Source: Drosophila pseudoobscura (Eukaryota; Arthropoda; Insecta; Diptera; Drosophilidae). Taken from it: DNA of 64,000 bases. The stretch spans positions 13,225,501-13,289,500 of the forward strand of contig NC_046680.1 in NCBI RefSeq assembly GCF_009870125.1. Reading direction: 5' to 3'. The notes below the pieces were generated by a model. It was not told the origin of the DNA and made no database searches. It saw nothing but the letters and a program-made list of their open reading frames with translations. The stretch's first letter is position 1; the number at the start of each line of letters is the position of its first letter. Positions 46,287 to 60,632 of this stretch are shown piece by piece. Made by a program: the position numbers and the translations under genes.

Positions 46287-46316
<30 letters not shown>
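46287..46316. repeat. (TG)n microsatellite
   Basis: Fifteen TG units beside the candidate internal promoter region. Confidence 0.95.
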
Positions 46317-46317
<1 letters not shown>

Positions 46318-49300
46318 TACCGCTTTGAATGTGGGCCAAAAGTAATGACAATAGCCGCAATTGTAATATAACGTATTTTGCGCTCCATTCCATGGCTTTG
46401 GGCTGATTGCCAGCTTCGTTCTCCTGCTTGGCTCTCTCTTTCATTCGTTCTCTCTCTTTTCCAGTAGTCGCTGTGTGGGTGTATGCTTACGAGAGTGCGT
46501 GTGTGTGTGCTGCCAAATGAGCCAAGCAAAACAAAAAGGCAAAAATATGCCTCATTCACGATTATCTCCCACCCACACACGAATGCACTGCTTCCTTGTG
46601 GGCCCATCAGTCCCCCCAGCCACTGCTTCCTCTGGTAAATTCCCCATGATGCACTGCTTCTCTGCTTACTAGCCACACGGATTCAACAAATTTGCAGCTG
46701 CAGCCTAATAGTTTTTCTCATGAGTACCCGGCAGTGTGCCCCCCTCTCTTCTTAATTGCATATCTTATATAATCAGTACCCTTCAACAAATCGTCCTTCA
46801 AACCCTATTGCTCATATTTCCAAAAAAGAAAAAAAAAAACATTAAGCAGCAAACGAACAAACGAACGAACGAATGCAGGAAACCCTCATGTCAACGACCG
46901 TTATTACAGTTACTTATTATTCTCCGGGCAACCCATTCAATCCCATCCAATCCCATCCAATCCAATCCAATCCCTCCCATACCCATAACCCATCCATAAT
47001 TACACACAAAAGTTCCATATCGCATGGAACATAAGCCGCAGCAGCGGCGCATAAATCGCAATTAATCAAGTGCAAGAGCCAATGCCTTTAAAACTCTCCA
47101 GCTCTCTCATTCTCTCTCTCTCACCATCTCCATCTGCCCTTTCAGGTCCTTCATCTAGTAACTCTAACCCTGAGAATTTGGAAATTGTTGAAACGACGCA
47201 TTTGCCAGCCAGAACAGAACAGAACAGAAAAGAACAGAGGAGCAACCCTCCCAAACCTATGTATGCGCAAAACCCAAACCCAATTTCAATTCCTATCCAA
47301 AAACCCAACAACAAGTTCAAAAACTCTACGATTTACAGAACAACAATAATAAGGCTCTCTCTGCCATCCTGCTCGCTCCTTTGGAAAGCTACTACTAAAA
47401 ATGTAATCATTATGCTTTATCGTAATAATCAGCACCGACAGAGGCGGCGGCTGCGACTGAAGCAGCGGCAGAGGCAGCGGCAGCGACATCGCAGCAGTCA
47501 CAATCGCAGTTAGGAGAAAAGTTTTTATTCCCGTTATGAATAGGGTGTGAAAGGGTACATATGTCGGGTGTTGAAGCGGGCTCGGCTTATGAAGGAATAG
47601 TACTGCAAGTCAGTAATTATACGAAAATCTATTGTAATTACGGGGGAACGGAAGAGGAAGAGATGGAATTAAAAAAAATTTTGATTTGAAAAGGATAACA
47701 AAAAAATATAGTACTCTCTATGGACTGCTATGACGGAGGGCGGGCCTCTCTTGGGCTCTGGGAAAACGCACATCTACAGGAAATACATACATGAGGGTTT
47801 TGGACGAAGAAGCTTTCGTTCATTCCGATCTGTCTGTTTTGATGGGTATCAAAATACTTATTCCATTCGCAGTGCAGGACACACACACACATACACACGC
47901 AGCTACAGTCACAGCTGGTACAACAATGGACGAAACGTACAGTTTTACTAGCCAGAGAAGGAGAGAGAGAGAGAGAAAAAGGAAAGGGACTAGGAAGGAG
48001 GAGAGACTAGCAAACAAACAAAACTAAATTACAACAATTCCAAAAATTTATAATTGCGCTCAAGCGAACGCACACTCACACACACACACACACACAAACA
48101 CACACGAACAGAAACAGAAAAGCACAAGTTAGAGCATCTCAAACCACCACCAATGGCCACCCCACCCAGGCCATCCACTCGGTTCCTGCCACCGACGACG
48201 ATCCACCAAACCGACCATAATCATCATCCTAGTCATCATCATCGGGGTTTGCCTTCTCGCCTTACAATTCGCTATGCAGGCGCAGGGCAGGGCGACGCAG
48301 GGGGACGAACTAACAAAAACCCAAAAGGAGAAGAAGAAGCAGCAGCAGCAGCAGCACAAACAACAACAGCAAAGCAAAGCAAAAAAAGAAGCCGGCAGTT
48401 AAGTTAAAATGTACTTAGAGTTTAAGCGTAACCCCGAAATCCCAATCCCATTCCCAATCCCAACCGAACCCGAAACGAGATTGTGTGTTTTAAGCGTTTT
48501 AGTTGCCACCACCACCCCCCAGCCTAGCCTAGCCCAGCCCAGACCAGGTCCCAACCCAACCCATCCCTCTCTCGCTTTCGCTCTCACTCCACTCGCCGCT
48601 GCTGCGCCGCTCTCTCACAATGCCATTCTTCTCTGCTCTCAGTCGACGTCGACGACTTCGTCAGCCATCTTGTGCGGCGTTATTAAATTTTATACAAATA
48701 CTAAAAATGAAATCAAAATTTTCTTATTACAATGACTATTTTGAGACCGGGCCACCGCACCCCACCCCAGCCATACCGTTTCCCTTGCCCGCCCCCCTGT
48801 ACCATCTGCTGTCCTTTTCTGATTCTTCTCCTTCCTCTTCGTCTGCTCTACTACTTGTTCTTCTTCCTTGACAGCTGTGCTTTGGGCTTGTGCTGCGCTT
48901 GGAGTCGCTTCGGTCTTCGGGTTTTGAGTCTCGCTCATCGAATGGGTTGAAAAGGGGAGAGAACATTTCATTATACCCTATCAAAGGAGAGGTATGGTAT
49001 ATTCCTAGAAGAAGGAGAACGTCTTGGTTGGACTAATGGAGGGTCTACTGAAACTATGGAACTACACCGGACTACCATTCACCTACCATTCGCCTGCAAC
49101 GATCATTGACTGATAGATAGATATCAATGAGCAAAAGTATTGTTCCTTCAAACACTATGCCACTATCTGGAACTTAAGATAAACATTAGGCTAGTTTTTG
49201 CCTAAATCTGTTGATCATGAATGAGTTTCAACTAAAATTTTCGTTTCTCGTCCCACAAAATTGTTCCACATATCCATAAAACCATTTCAAGGCTATCAAA

Positions 49301-49969
49301 ATAGTCGGTTTTTCTTTCGATTCTGAATCATTTCATTTTTGTTTTCCCCTTTTACTGGATATTTGTTTGTGTGTGTGTTTTTGTGGAATGAAATGGTACT
49401 TATGCCACTACTTATCGACTGCATTCATTGTTGGGAGGAGGAAAACGTAAAAGTTTTTAGTTTTTGGCTGTTGACCCCCACCCCTACAGCCCTACACCCC
49501 AAAGACCTCAACCCTTTTAGTCTCACACCCGCCTTGTCCAGGAAAACTTTCTCTGGATGGAAGTCCTGCAAGCCGTCCAAAGATAAATTCATAAAATTCA
49601 ATTAAAAAATTTCAAATAATAGGAAATCAAGAAGTAAAAAATATAACCAGTGAATGGAAAATGTTTTATGGCTTCCTGTTGCAACTAAATCGGTGAATCG
49701 AACTACCTAACAACAAAAAATACCAAATGAACAAGAATTTACCTGAAGATACTTAAAATTTAAATTAAATATTGGGAAAAAGGTTCTGCCTAAACAAATC
49801 TTGGCCTGATAAGCAGCAGCCCATAGCCGAAAAGAAAGAAATTCCAAAGATAGGATATACGACGGACCCAAGGACAAGTGATGAATAATACCAATCACGT
49901 ACGACGGACAGCGACAGCGACAGCTACACGGAATGGATAGGTTATGGGAGGGCCGGTAATGGGCAGGGG

Positions 49970-49996
49970 AGCGGAGCGGAGCGGAGCGGAGCGGAG
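49970..49996. repeat. (GCGGA)n pentanucleotide array
   Basis: Five exact units plus a partial one. Confidence 0.9.
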
Positions 49997-52264
49997 CCCA
50001 CCTTCGTGGCCTAATCAAAAGAGCATTGTAAACTAAGCCAAGACAAGACAAGAGAGGCATTCCAATGCTGAAAGGATCGTCAAATGCCGAGCCAAAGATC
50101 AGGCAAAAGGTCTGCGGCGAGAACGAGAACAAAAATGCGTAATCTCACACCAAAAAAAAAATACATATAAAAATGCTATGCTGCAGACAGAAACAACAAG
50201 TTAAGTGCCAACAGAGAGAAAGAGAGGGAGCGAGAAGAGAAGAGAACTACACACCTACACCGCACCTTTATGGTTATATCCAAGGTATATTTACACAAGG
50301 TGGGGGCACAGCAAGAGAGCGCTCTTAAGATGGGACACAGGAGGGAGGTAAGCCTACACTTCGGAGGTATGCCAGACCTTTTTTGAATCTATCTTGGACA
50401 TATCTACATAAATCTACGAAATGAAAACATTTTTCATGCGCCTGAAAGACTGTCAGAGAGAGAGAGAGAGAGAATGGTGATCCATTGGGAGACAATTAGT
50501 TGAGCCGAGAGACAGGCTTCCATCTTCCATCCAGCAATCTGGTACGTCTCTCGTACGTCAAAAGGTCAAGCCGACTCTTTGATATTGGAAGCATTGATCT
50601 ATTGTCTGTTCGGTTATCCCGCTCGCACTCTCGTAACTGCATTTTATACGGTTCGTCGTTCTTAGTGCGATTCCTTTTATTTCGTTGTTCTCCTTACTCT
50701 CCCCCTCCTCGCTCTCTGGTTCTTTCTTTCGTTCTTTCGTTTTGTCGGTTTTAGTGAGTTGCTTCGTCAAAATGATTGATTTGTAGGTGATGAATTACAA
50801 CAACTACATTCTAAGGTCGGGTTAGTTAGGAGAGCCCACCACCACCACCACCAGCAACTGTAAGGCATCCAGGGAAGAGAGACAGACGGATAGATGGGAT
50901 AGCCGGGCATAGATAGATAGATGGATAGATGGATGTGTGAGAAAGGTACGCGAGAGTAGGAGTATATGGGACATAGTGAGGATTAAATACGAAATTTTCC
51001 ATTTAAAAATATCTCTCTCATTGTTCGCATTCGTTTTTTGTTTTGTTTTGTTTTGTTACACTCTGCCTCCCTTTTTGGTTATGGTTTGCTCATTTTCTTT
51101 TTCTGGTTTTCTTTTTAGGGGGAGAGGGAGGGAGGTGCAGCTTAAAACGTTTTCCACAGATAAAACTGATATCGAGGATTTGGGAAAATTAATTATTGCC
51201 AGCCAGCCATAAGGAATGGACAATGACAACAATATAGGCGAGTCATCTGCGAGAGGGATTGTCATTTAGTTGATGAACTCCACTCCATGTACATGCAACC
51301 AAGGAAAGGACTTTACTTGCGGCAGGGGGATGGGGGATCTCTGGCTAAGATAAAGAGAAATCCCATTAAGTTTGAACATTTCTTCATTTTTTACAAAGTA
51401 ATCGTCGGTCGATGAGATTCAAGGGAGTGCTGCTTTCTTTGAATAAAAGTGAATTTTTGGAACATGAAGGGAATGGAAAGGAATGGTATGAAATGGTAAT
51501 AATCGTCTTTTATTTCAGGATATTCCAATAGCTCTTTAGAATATTTCTATTCGTTGAATTAATACTACAATATTTGTTTAGAACTCTTTGATTTGTGAAA
51601 ACCTTTCGTATCTCTAGCCTCCAATCATTCCATTTCAACAACTCTATTCCACCAATTCAGTACGCACCGCCTCTGGTCCACACCCCCGTGAACTGCAGTT
51701 CCAATTGCCGTGACTGGTCGCAACTAATTTGCACATCTTTCCACAGTTTAATACATCATTTCGGGATTTCCCCCAGTTGCCATTCGGAATTCAAAAGTAG
51801 CAAGCAACCCTCTTCGGTCGAGGGTGTACTCGGTGGTTCAATGGGTATGTTGTAACCCATAAGACAATGGCTTTGATTTCAATATAAATTTACAAACGCC
51901 TCACTGGGTAATATGTACGAGTGAGAACCAGGAGGCAGGCAGGCGGGTGGCAAGGGGGAGGGACGGGATGGTAGACAAAGTTCGTTAATAAAAATCTATA
52001 TTGTAGCTGAGAATATTCAAATGGCTTCGTCGTGGCAATCAAAAATATTTAGCCCATTAATACAGTTACACAATGGCTGGCCATATATATGTATATGTAC
52101 AGCACTGTACATATGTATGTATATACATTTAGATATTATAATGATTATTGCCTTGGTTATCCCTCACAAAAGTTCCTTACCCCATTCTATTACGTATCTC
52201 GGGGTAAATATCTAAACTCGACTCGACTCTCTGCCGCTGACTTTGTATCTTTCGAGTATCTCAT

Positions 52265-52288
52265 TGTGTGTGTGTGTGTGTGTGTGTG
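52265..52288. repeat. (TG)n microsatellite
   Basis: Twelve TG units. Confidence 0.95.
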
Positions 52289-53115
52289 CAACCCTGCAAC
52301 AACTGTGGAATGAAGTGGAGTGGAGTGGAGTATCTCTGTATGTCACTGTTGTTCCGTTCCACGTTGCTAAATATGTAAATACATTTGCCTAACTTTAGAG
52401 CCGAGGTCTGGGCATGATTGTGATTTGGAAATCTCTCCTCAATCAGCACACAAAGACGACAAAAGGAAAATTGAAATACGTTTTCAGTCTTGTATTTGAA
52501 ATTCAAATGTGGTACAGTTTTTACCTAGACATCTAGATGCAGATACGCAGATAATTTTCATAACTTTGTGCCTCTGTTGTCCTTCAAAATCCACCCACTT
52601 TCCACTCGTGTCAGTGGAAATTGTGTGATTGTCAGAGATTTTAATTTGTTTAATAATTGTGATGAAACCCCCCTGGGAGGAATGGAATGGGACGGTAGAT
52701 AGATCTGTCATATGAGGGATGGTTGCAACATTAATTGCATTGCAACTAAGTGAACGGGGGATGCCTCTTTGGGACACCTGTCCAAATGGAAATTCGATCT
52801 TCAAACGAATACTGGATCTGTAGACTTATCTCTGTATAATCTTCAAACAAAAGACTAAGGGCCAAGGGCCAAGGGCAGCTGCGCAGTTTTTGGCAAAAGG
52901 ACGAACGAAGGAGGAAATCTAGTTCCTAAAACTACGCATATAAGGCAGATGGGAAGGGCCGGCCGCCCAAGCCAAGTAGGAAACAAAGACGCATTTAGTT
53001 TGGCTTTCAGGACACGCAGTTTCATCCCGTTTTCCACGCTTTGTTTATGTTTTTCTGTTTAGCCTAAGACGTGGCTTGGATGAGGACCACGACGGAGAAG
53101 GGAAACACAAGCACT

Positions 53116-53139
53116 CACACACACACACACACACACACA
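53116..53139. repeat. (CA)n microsatellite
   Basis: Twelve CA units. Confidence 0.95.
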
Positions 53140-54545
53140 TAGAGATATCTCGGGGCATTAGGCGCTCTTATTATACTCACTCGTGCGCCCTCTGCTCCTG
53201 ATCCTGCTCCTATTCCTACGCAAAACAAGGAAACCATAAACCATTAACATGAAAAAAAGGATAACGTGTTCCTTTTGTTATCTCTCCCCCCACCTACCAG
53301 TCGCAGTCGCAGTCACAGTTTTATGCTCTCTTCCTCTCCCTATGTGTGTGTGTTGTTTGCACAAGACGCAAAAATTTTTACCAGGAACATGATGATGTAC
53401 AACAACGAACGATAAATAAAACAAATCCAAAGCAAACTCTGCCTCAAGGTACGAATTATATTGCTCAGGTAGTCAGCGATCACAGACTTCTCTCTCACTC
53501 TCTATCTCTCTCTCTCTATCTCTCTCCTGCTTTGCGTTTTGGGGTGTTCAAATTTAGTTTCGGTTTCGGTTTTTGCGTGCGATTTTGTTGCCATTGGAAT
53601 TTTATTCCTGGTGTGGATTTACGAGTACAGTTGATCTTGGGATCGGAAATGTTATTCGATAGGAGGAATCTTCCTTCTTGAGAGATTTGTGTATTCTACT
53701 TATTCAGGTTTTTTTTTTTGTGTGTTTTGTGAAACTGAATAAGGACTAAGGACATTGCAGAGATTTAATGCCGCTTTGTCTGGGCATTCTAGTTTTGCAG
53801 TTTGAAAAGATTCTAAATGGTAGAGGATTCGATGACTTTAATTGAAGTTCCTTCTTTGTATTCTCTCTTTTGAAACTGCTTTTAGGAAGGGGGGAAACTG
53901 GTATATCAAGTACGAATCCCACAGCTGTTTTTCTTTCTTAGAACAATCCTTAGAACAGAGTATGAGGGAAAAGTGGTGGAGCTGACAGTTATAGAAAGCT
54001 AAATTTATAAAAATAACAGTTGTGATTTCCAGCCTTCTGGCTTCCTCCGTCAATGCTTGTAGTGGGGTGTCACTCTCGTTTCTCCATCATCTCTGCTTAC
54101 TATACTCTTTGGCTCTTCCGCTTTGGGCTGTCCCGTCTCGAGGCTCAACATGTGTTCTCACAGGCCGCCACCAACTGTTGACATCTCAAACTTTTGGTAG
54201 CTGCTGCTCCTCCTCTGCTGTTGTCGGGCAGACACTGGCAGCACGGCAGCAGCCGCATGTGCAGGAGAGAGCATTGGGCAATCCTGTTGTGACATGTCCC
54301 AACACGTTTGTCGTTGAGTCGCACACGACAGACACATGCCATCGGTTGTTGTTGCATATTTAGTGGCATTTAGCTGTCCTCCATCCTCCATCCCACATCC
54401 TCATCACGGGCCATAGCCTGAACCTGACCTATGACATTAGCAACATCGGAGCAGAGGCCAGGCCCTGCACATGTTACTCACACACGCACGAGAACGAAGA
54501 GAAAAAGCCCAAACAAAACAAAACAAAAACAAAGGAAAGACAGAC

Positions 54546-54571
54546 AGAGAGAGAGAGAGAGAGAGAGAGAG
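54546..54571. repeat. (GA)n microsatellite
   Basis: About 13 GA units. Confidence 0.95.
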
Positions 54572-57500
54572 CGTGCAGAAAGCAGAACAAGGAATAGAGC
54601 GCGCTATCGCAGTCTGTCGCCTCTCACCTTTACCGTACGATACAATCGGGAGGGAGGGCGAGACGAAACGAAGCGATTCCTCGTGTGCTCTCAGCATGTG
54701 TTGCCTCCGTTGCTCTCGTCCTCGTTTTTGGGCCATTTCACATTTCACACAGCACAGCACGTGAGTAAATGCTGCGGCGACTGCGGCTGTTGTTCCTCTT
54801 GTTGTTGCTGTTGCTGTTGCTGTCCTTTTTGGCGGCGCGTGTCTGTGTGACTGACTGCCGGTCTTTCTGCATGTGTGAGTGTGCGCAACAGGTGTTGCTG
54901 CCATTTGTTGTGACTGCTGCTGCTGCTGACCTTCTGCTGATGCTTCCCCTGTGGCCTGACAGTTCACGAAAAAATTCATTCACAAAAATATTGTATCCAG
55001 CCGGAGGAGAGCTCTCTCTTTTATCCCCTCCTCCATCCGAATGATAGCGAAAACCTTAGAAACAACTTTTTCCTTATCTTTTCACAAAAAAAAAGATTGA
55101 ATATATAGGAGTAAAAAGGCTGCGTTACCGAAACTTTTGATACCCTTTCCAAATCATTTCAATAGACTCCATATGATATAGTCATTAAATTTAGATCGAA
55201 TAAAATCCTACAGATAGGAGTGCGATTACAGTTACAATTTCTTCGCTAACAATTATGTTTAGACTACAAAAACAGTTCCTTACGTTATCATATGGGGATC
55301 CTGCTAAGAACCTTGATATATTTTTTAAATATGAGGGACTAATGCAAAGAAAATCACAGTCCCTAGAAGAATCCTATCTAATCAATCTGCTCAAGAATCT
55401 GAATACCCTTTAGGATCACAAAAACTGTTCTCTCTTCTAAAATAAAAATACCCCCTTTGGCTAGTGTATAAAAACAAGATGAAATTTTAAATTCAGTTTT
55501 TTATAGGCCAACAAAAACAACATCTTGTACAAACTCGAATTCTTTTTTTCTTTTTGTTTGATGAAAGCCAATGGAAAAGCAACAATAAAAATCAAAATGG
55601 GCGCAAGAATAATGGATAGAAAAAAAAAGAAGAAAAAAAGTTACTCACTCTGTCTGTCTCCCTCTCAGACGCTGTCGCTCTTTGAGTCTCAACGAGTCAG
55701 ACAACTTTGAGCTAAGTACACAAATACGTTCACACACACACACACGCACATCCGCATCTCAATATATACTATACGTGTGTATATATAAAGCACCCAAAAT
55801 AACCAAAAAGCTGGAGAACTGAGGCGAAAAGAGTGAAAGACAAATTGTTTCAAACGTCGTAATCAAGAAATGATTTCCTAAAATATGCGCGTTGCTGAGA
55901 CTTTTTGAATTTTGGATTATTTCCATGGAATGGAAATCGAAATGGAAGGGGGAAGAGGGAAGAGGGAAGGGGAAGGGCTAACCAGACATGAATGTCGCGC
56001 AACAGCGAAGTCTGGAATGCCCTACAATAATAGAAGGTTATTATATGATTGGTACAGTAAAGTCTTCACCGTACGTAGATTTAGAATTGCTTTGTATTTC
56101 TGATATTTCCTTTGACAAAATATTACCATAAACTGTGATAATCCGACCAAAAACCTATCAGATCCTTAGCAAACAGAAAGGTGTTACCCTTGGAAATGCC
56201 CTGCCCTGCCGAGCCCAATACACCAAATTCAGATCCTGAGCGAGAGTACAGACAATGAAAGAAGCCACCACACCACGGAGGAGGACAGACCGGAAGAACT
56301 TTCCTGTCGCAGAAACTCTGGGACTGAGACTGAGGTTGAGGCAAGATGAGGGATGCGATGCGTTCCAAAGGGATGCAAAATGCTCAAAGATAGTTTGATA
56401 AATAAATCTCCGAGCGAAGAGGAGATGAGAATGGAAATGAAAATGAAAATAAAGATGAAAAGGAGTTCCGTTTGCAACCTCCTGATGAGCGGTTTCCTTC
56501 TATTTTTCGGCCAGTGACAAAGTACAGTTGTTGTCGTTTTTGTATTGTGTTTGTTGTTGCAACAAGCCATAGATACTTGAACCAATTCAAAAGCGTCGCC
56601 TAGCGCAGGGTTGGATGATACTCTCATATCGTATCTACGACGAGAACAAGACCCTAATGGAAATTAATAGAATGGCATACGGAAAAACATTCCCATATCT
56701 ATCTGTCCGTATATACATATAAATTTATGATTTGATTACACCAGCTCAAGTGTCGCCGCCACTGCTGGTGCTGGAGCTGTTGCTGTTGCTGTACTGTGCT
56801 GTGTGCATCTTTCGGATACATTTGCTAATGGCTTTTGTTTATTTGAATTTGACAAAAGGGCAGCTGGCTCCGGCCTGGCCCGGGGATTGATTGGTGTAAT
56901 ATTGAGCATACTCATACTCATACTCATGTGCCCCTGCTGTGTGGCGGCAGTGATTCGGATTGCTCAAACTGTGCCTGCTCCAGGCCCTGCCTGCCCGGCA
57001 CTTGAGAAGCAACAAATTGTCGCATTTCAATCGCTCCACTCAATGCTGCCCCAATTCGCTCGGTCCGAGGGTTCGACTGTGTGCTCCCCTCCCAGCTATT
57101 GTCACTCGTATCTGGGGCATTGTCTTTTGTTTCAATGCCTATTCAGCAAGAGCCTCGAAGTTCGGGTTCGGATCTTCAAGGAGTAGAGAATTGTACAAAT
57201 CTTATGCTTAATTTGATTTAGTTTTTAAGGAAGGATCCTCTTTGCAGAAACAAATAACGAAGCGTATGTATGTATATCCATCTCGAAAGATAATGCGCTA
57301 ATATTAGCTACAGAAAAAGGTTGAGTCAAGCTGGAGGAGGAGCACGATGTGGATGCTACAGGGGACATTTGTTCGATGCGAGAAACAAGGATTCTTTGAA
57401 TGTGCCTGCTGTTCGAGGCGTTTATTGTGGGCGTTTAATCACCCACAGTCGCAACCACCCACTTGACACCGCCCCAACCCCCACACCAATTGTTACAAGA

Positions 57501-57927
57501 ACTTTCCCCAAGAGGACAGCTGAGCATGAGGATGGGGAGAGGATGGAGAGCACAGGGTTCTTAAATCGCCATCAAATAATTCCCAAGTTTGAGTTGAACA
57601 AATGCATAAATAACACAAAGAAGAAAACCCTGACAGACAGACATACACAGGCACAAACCCAGACCCATACCCATACCCAGACCCAGACCCAGAGACTAAG
57701 TAAATTATCCAAGTTTTAGGCTCCACCCAGATGGTTCTTTGTATGGGTGTAAGAGCATACATACATATGTACATCGTATATAGGTATTTACTATACATAT
57801 GTCTGATATACCGCTGCGACCCCAACTGGTTTCGTGTTTAAAGTAAGCAACATTTAAATTAGCGAATAAAAATGTATTATTAATGCGAAAACATGTTTAT
57901 AAAAGCCACAAATACACTCTCTCACAG

Positions 57928-58016
57928 ACACACACACACACACACACACACAGTTAGAGTAAGAACGAACAGCAATAGAGAGAGGCAGACGGGGAGACAG
58001 AGAGAGAGAGAGAGAG
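57928..58016. repeat. Paired (CA)n and (GA)n microsatellites
   Basis: CA run at 57928-57952 and GA run at 57999-58016, separated by about 46 bases. Confidence 0.9.
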
Positions 58017-60610
58017 ACAGCGCGCTGTAGTACGAAGGTGCGAGCGAGGAGGCCTACACAATTGTTAAAAAACAAAAGCTATATTCTCGCTTTGTGTAAA
58101 GTTTTTTGGGGCGGGGCCCAGCCCAGCCAGCGTCCAAAGAACAACGAACCAAAAGAAACGAAAAGCCAGCCCCATAAAGAAATTAAATGAAATTAATAAA
58201 TTAGGCTCGGAATCGGAATCAGAATTGGCAGCAAAATACGAAAATTTGTAATGGCGAAATTGGGTGGAGAGAGAGCCGCCGCCTCTCGTTAGCCATTATT
58301 TATATATACATACATACATACATATACATATGTATGTATATTTGCTTTTTATTCTAACTTTTTATTTGTTTATCATCGCATGGTTCTTGTTGTTTAAATG
58401 GCAATATAATCACGTAGCCAAAAGAAGGTGCGAGGGCATAATTATATTATGCATATATCTTTAGAATTATTTGTATAATAAATTAGGAAGATTAAAATGA
58501 TGTACCTATGATTGGAATTTTAGTGTAGAATGTAAGTGAATTTGTTTATTAAGAGATTATTTGTATGATTCTTTAGAAGTTTATCACATCCTAAAATATA
58601 GAAGCTGCAACCAAATTAAATATGGGAAATTTCTGTCTATTGGCCCTATGCATAGTTTGATAGCTTTGGTAGCTATGATCTTAAAATACCAAAGAATCAA
58701 CATAAGAATCGATTCAGTAACCGGACTGCACCCGGACACTAACAGCCAAACAAAAACTTCTAGAATCGATGTATATTTTGAACCCGTTGAACCCATTAAA
58801 GGCAATCTAACGTAATCCCTTTCGGTAGTCATTTGTCCGCCCTCGCCTTCGCCGTAACCCTCCAACTCCGTATGCCACAAAATGTGCGCCTCGTAAACTA
58901 GTTTTGAGCCTTTATTTTCATTATTTTGTACTCTGGTTGTTGGTATTTTTGCAGAAACGTTTTAATTTCAAGTGACGCAGAAGCTTGATTTTTTTTGTTG
59001 CGCACGTATTTACATACAAATGTATCTCACAGATACAGATAGCACACAGCACAGAGCGCTCATACCTTTACCGCATACTTAACGCACTCGAGTGACAATA
59101 ATTGAATTCATTATTACCACAAAAAATTTAAGAAAAAGAACTGAAAAAGGCAAAACACACAAAAAAAGAGGTCTTAAAGGGAGTGGAAGTTCGGGAAGGC
59201 GTACTACCGCTTGGCTAGGATTAACAATGGCGGGTAATTAACCTGATAGATCCACTGGCCTTGGGAACCGAACTCACTTCGAATCACCGTCTGTCACCAA
59301 CCCAAGCCAGAGACCAGACCAGCGCCAGAGGCAGCACCGTTCGATTCTGTTACCATTTTTATTTGGCCTACGTGCGGGTTTTACTTATTAGACCTCTAAA
59401 TCGAGCTCCGTGTGCCCAATTACCATATAGTCGAACCACCATCGACCGATAGGACCGACTTCTTAGCCACAAAGAGCTATTCTTTGTGCGAGTATACTCT
59501 TGAGGAGGGTATTCCTCCACATAGAGTACTACTGTCAGGATATCTGATGATTGTTTCGTGTTCAAGCCAAGTTCTATATACAGCTAGAAATATCATATAC
59601 CATAAGTTACATCCACCTGCAAGAGTATCTACACCTTCGACTTTTAAAGATAGTATTTCGTTGTGATATTATTGTTTACCATGCCTCATATTGACATGAT
59701 CTTCGTGTCGCTTTGAGGATAAACTTTTTGCAAAACTAAAGAGGAAAGAGGAATGGAAAAAATCTTTATCAGCGGAGGTCAACAAACTGCGGATAACGTC
59801 CCTGTCCTCTGCCCCTCTCTCTCTCCCTCTCCCTGTCCCTCTCCCTATCCCTGCCCACGGTAACATCCGTAGCGTAGCTGTAGTATGTGGCTTTCTTTAT
59901 CAGATAATTGAGTTAAAGGTAAGCAAAACTGCGCTAACATTACGTTTAACGTGGCCAACACAAACACGTGTGTGTGTGTGTGTGTCTGTGTGTGTGTGAC
60001 TCAAGAGCCATAAACTTGGCACTATGCTAACGGTAATTTCCGACCTCATAAAAGCCCATGCTATTGCATAGCTCTGATTTCCATTTTGTACTTTAACTAT
60101 TCGATAAGATGAACGAAGTATCATTTATAGTTACACAAAGTTTGAAAGTTAAGCGGGAATCACATAATTTTAGTTAATTTTTGGAGAGAAAAATCAGAGG
60201 AATGCGTAACCGTGGAATGGTTACAATTCTGCAAAAGATTGCGGGGAAAGTGGAATCAAGCTTAAATCAATTGAAATATAGAAATTCTGATTATAACTCA
60301 CCATAAATTCACAATTTTCCACTGAACTTGATCACATCCAATTGAATTACACTTTAGACGTGTATTTTATTTAAATTTTAATCCAATAATCCCTTGAAAT
60401 ATGAATCACGTTGACTCTGTACCTGATTTGATTTGATTATCGCAATTTTGGTTCTGTTCAAACGAAAAATCAGAAACTAATTGAAGTACTGTGTCTTTCA
60501 CTTGCGATGCCACAAATCACGCAATTCAGGGAACCACACAAATAAAGAGTAAGCAGAAAAAAACGTAGGAATAGCAAGAACTAAAAACCGCGCACTAGGA
60601 CAGACGTACA

Positions 60611-60632
60611 GAGAGAGAGAGAGAGAGAGAGA
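60611..60632. repeat. (GA)n microsatellite
   Basis: Eleven GA units. Confidence 0.95.

Larger units (their letters stand above)
40301..46700 (-). other. apt: apt intron 1, third block: noncoding, possible internal promoter at its right end
   Basis: No supported gene. It holds (GT)n at 43645-43683, a CAG/GCG run near 44442, a GCGATCTGT repeat near 44094-44120 and (TG)n at 46287-46316. The stretch 45850-46260 is less AT-rich and has a 15-base palindrome and repeated GAGAGCG(C/T)TC motifs. It could be an internal promoter or 5' exon. Confidence 0.5.
46701..53000 (-). other. apt: apt intron 1, fourth block: mostly noncoding
   Basis: Simple-sequence-rich: (CA)n near 48076, a GCGGA array (49970-49996), (GA)n near 50455 and (TG)n at 52265-52288. 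A minus-strand frame at 48938-48777 that ends at a phase-0 GT is treated as a finding, not as a gene. An AT-rich hairpin lies near 52085-52125. Confidence 0.5.

Noticed and set aside
54437..54979. 180-codon minus-strand frame with poly-Gln and Ser-Leu repeats
   Set aside because: Built from CAG and GA simple repeats; several overlapping open frames on both strands.
58561..58880. Two opposed open frames of 84 and 98 codons
   Set aside because: Both strands open over AT-rich DNA, no domain, no splice signals.
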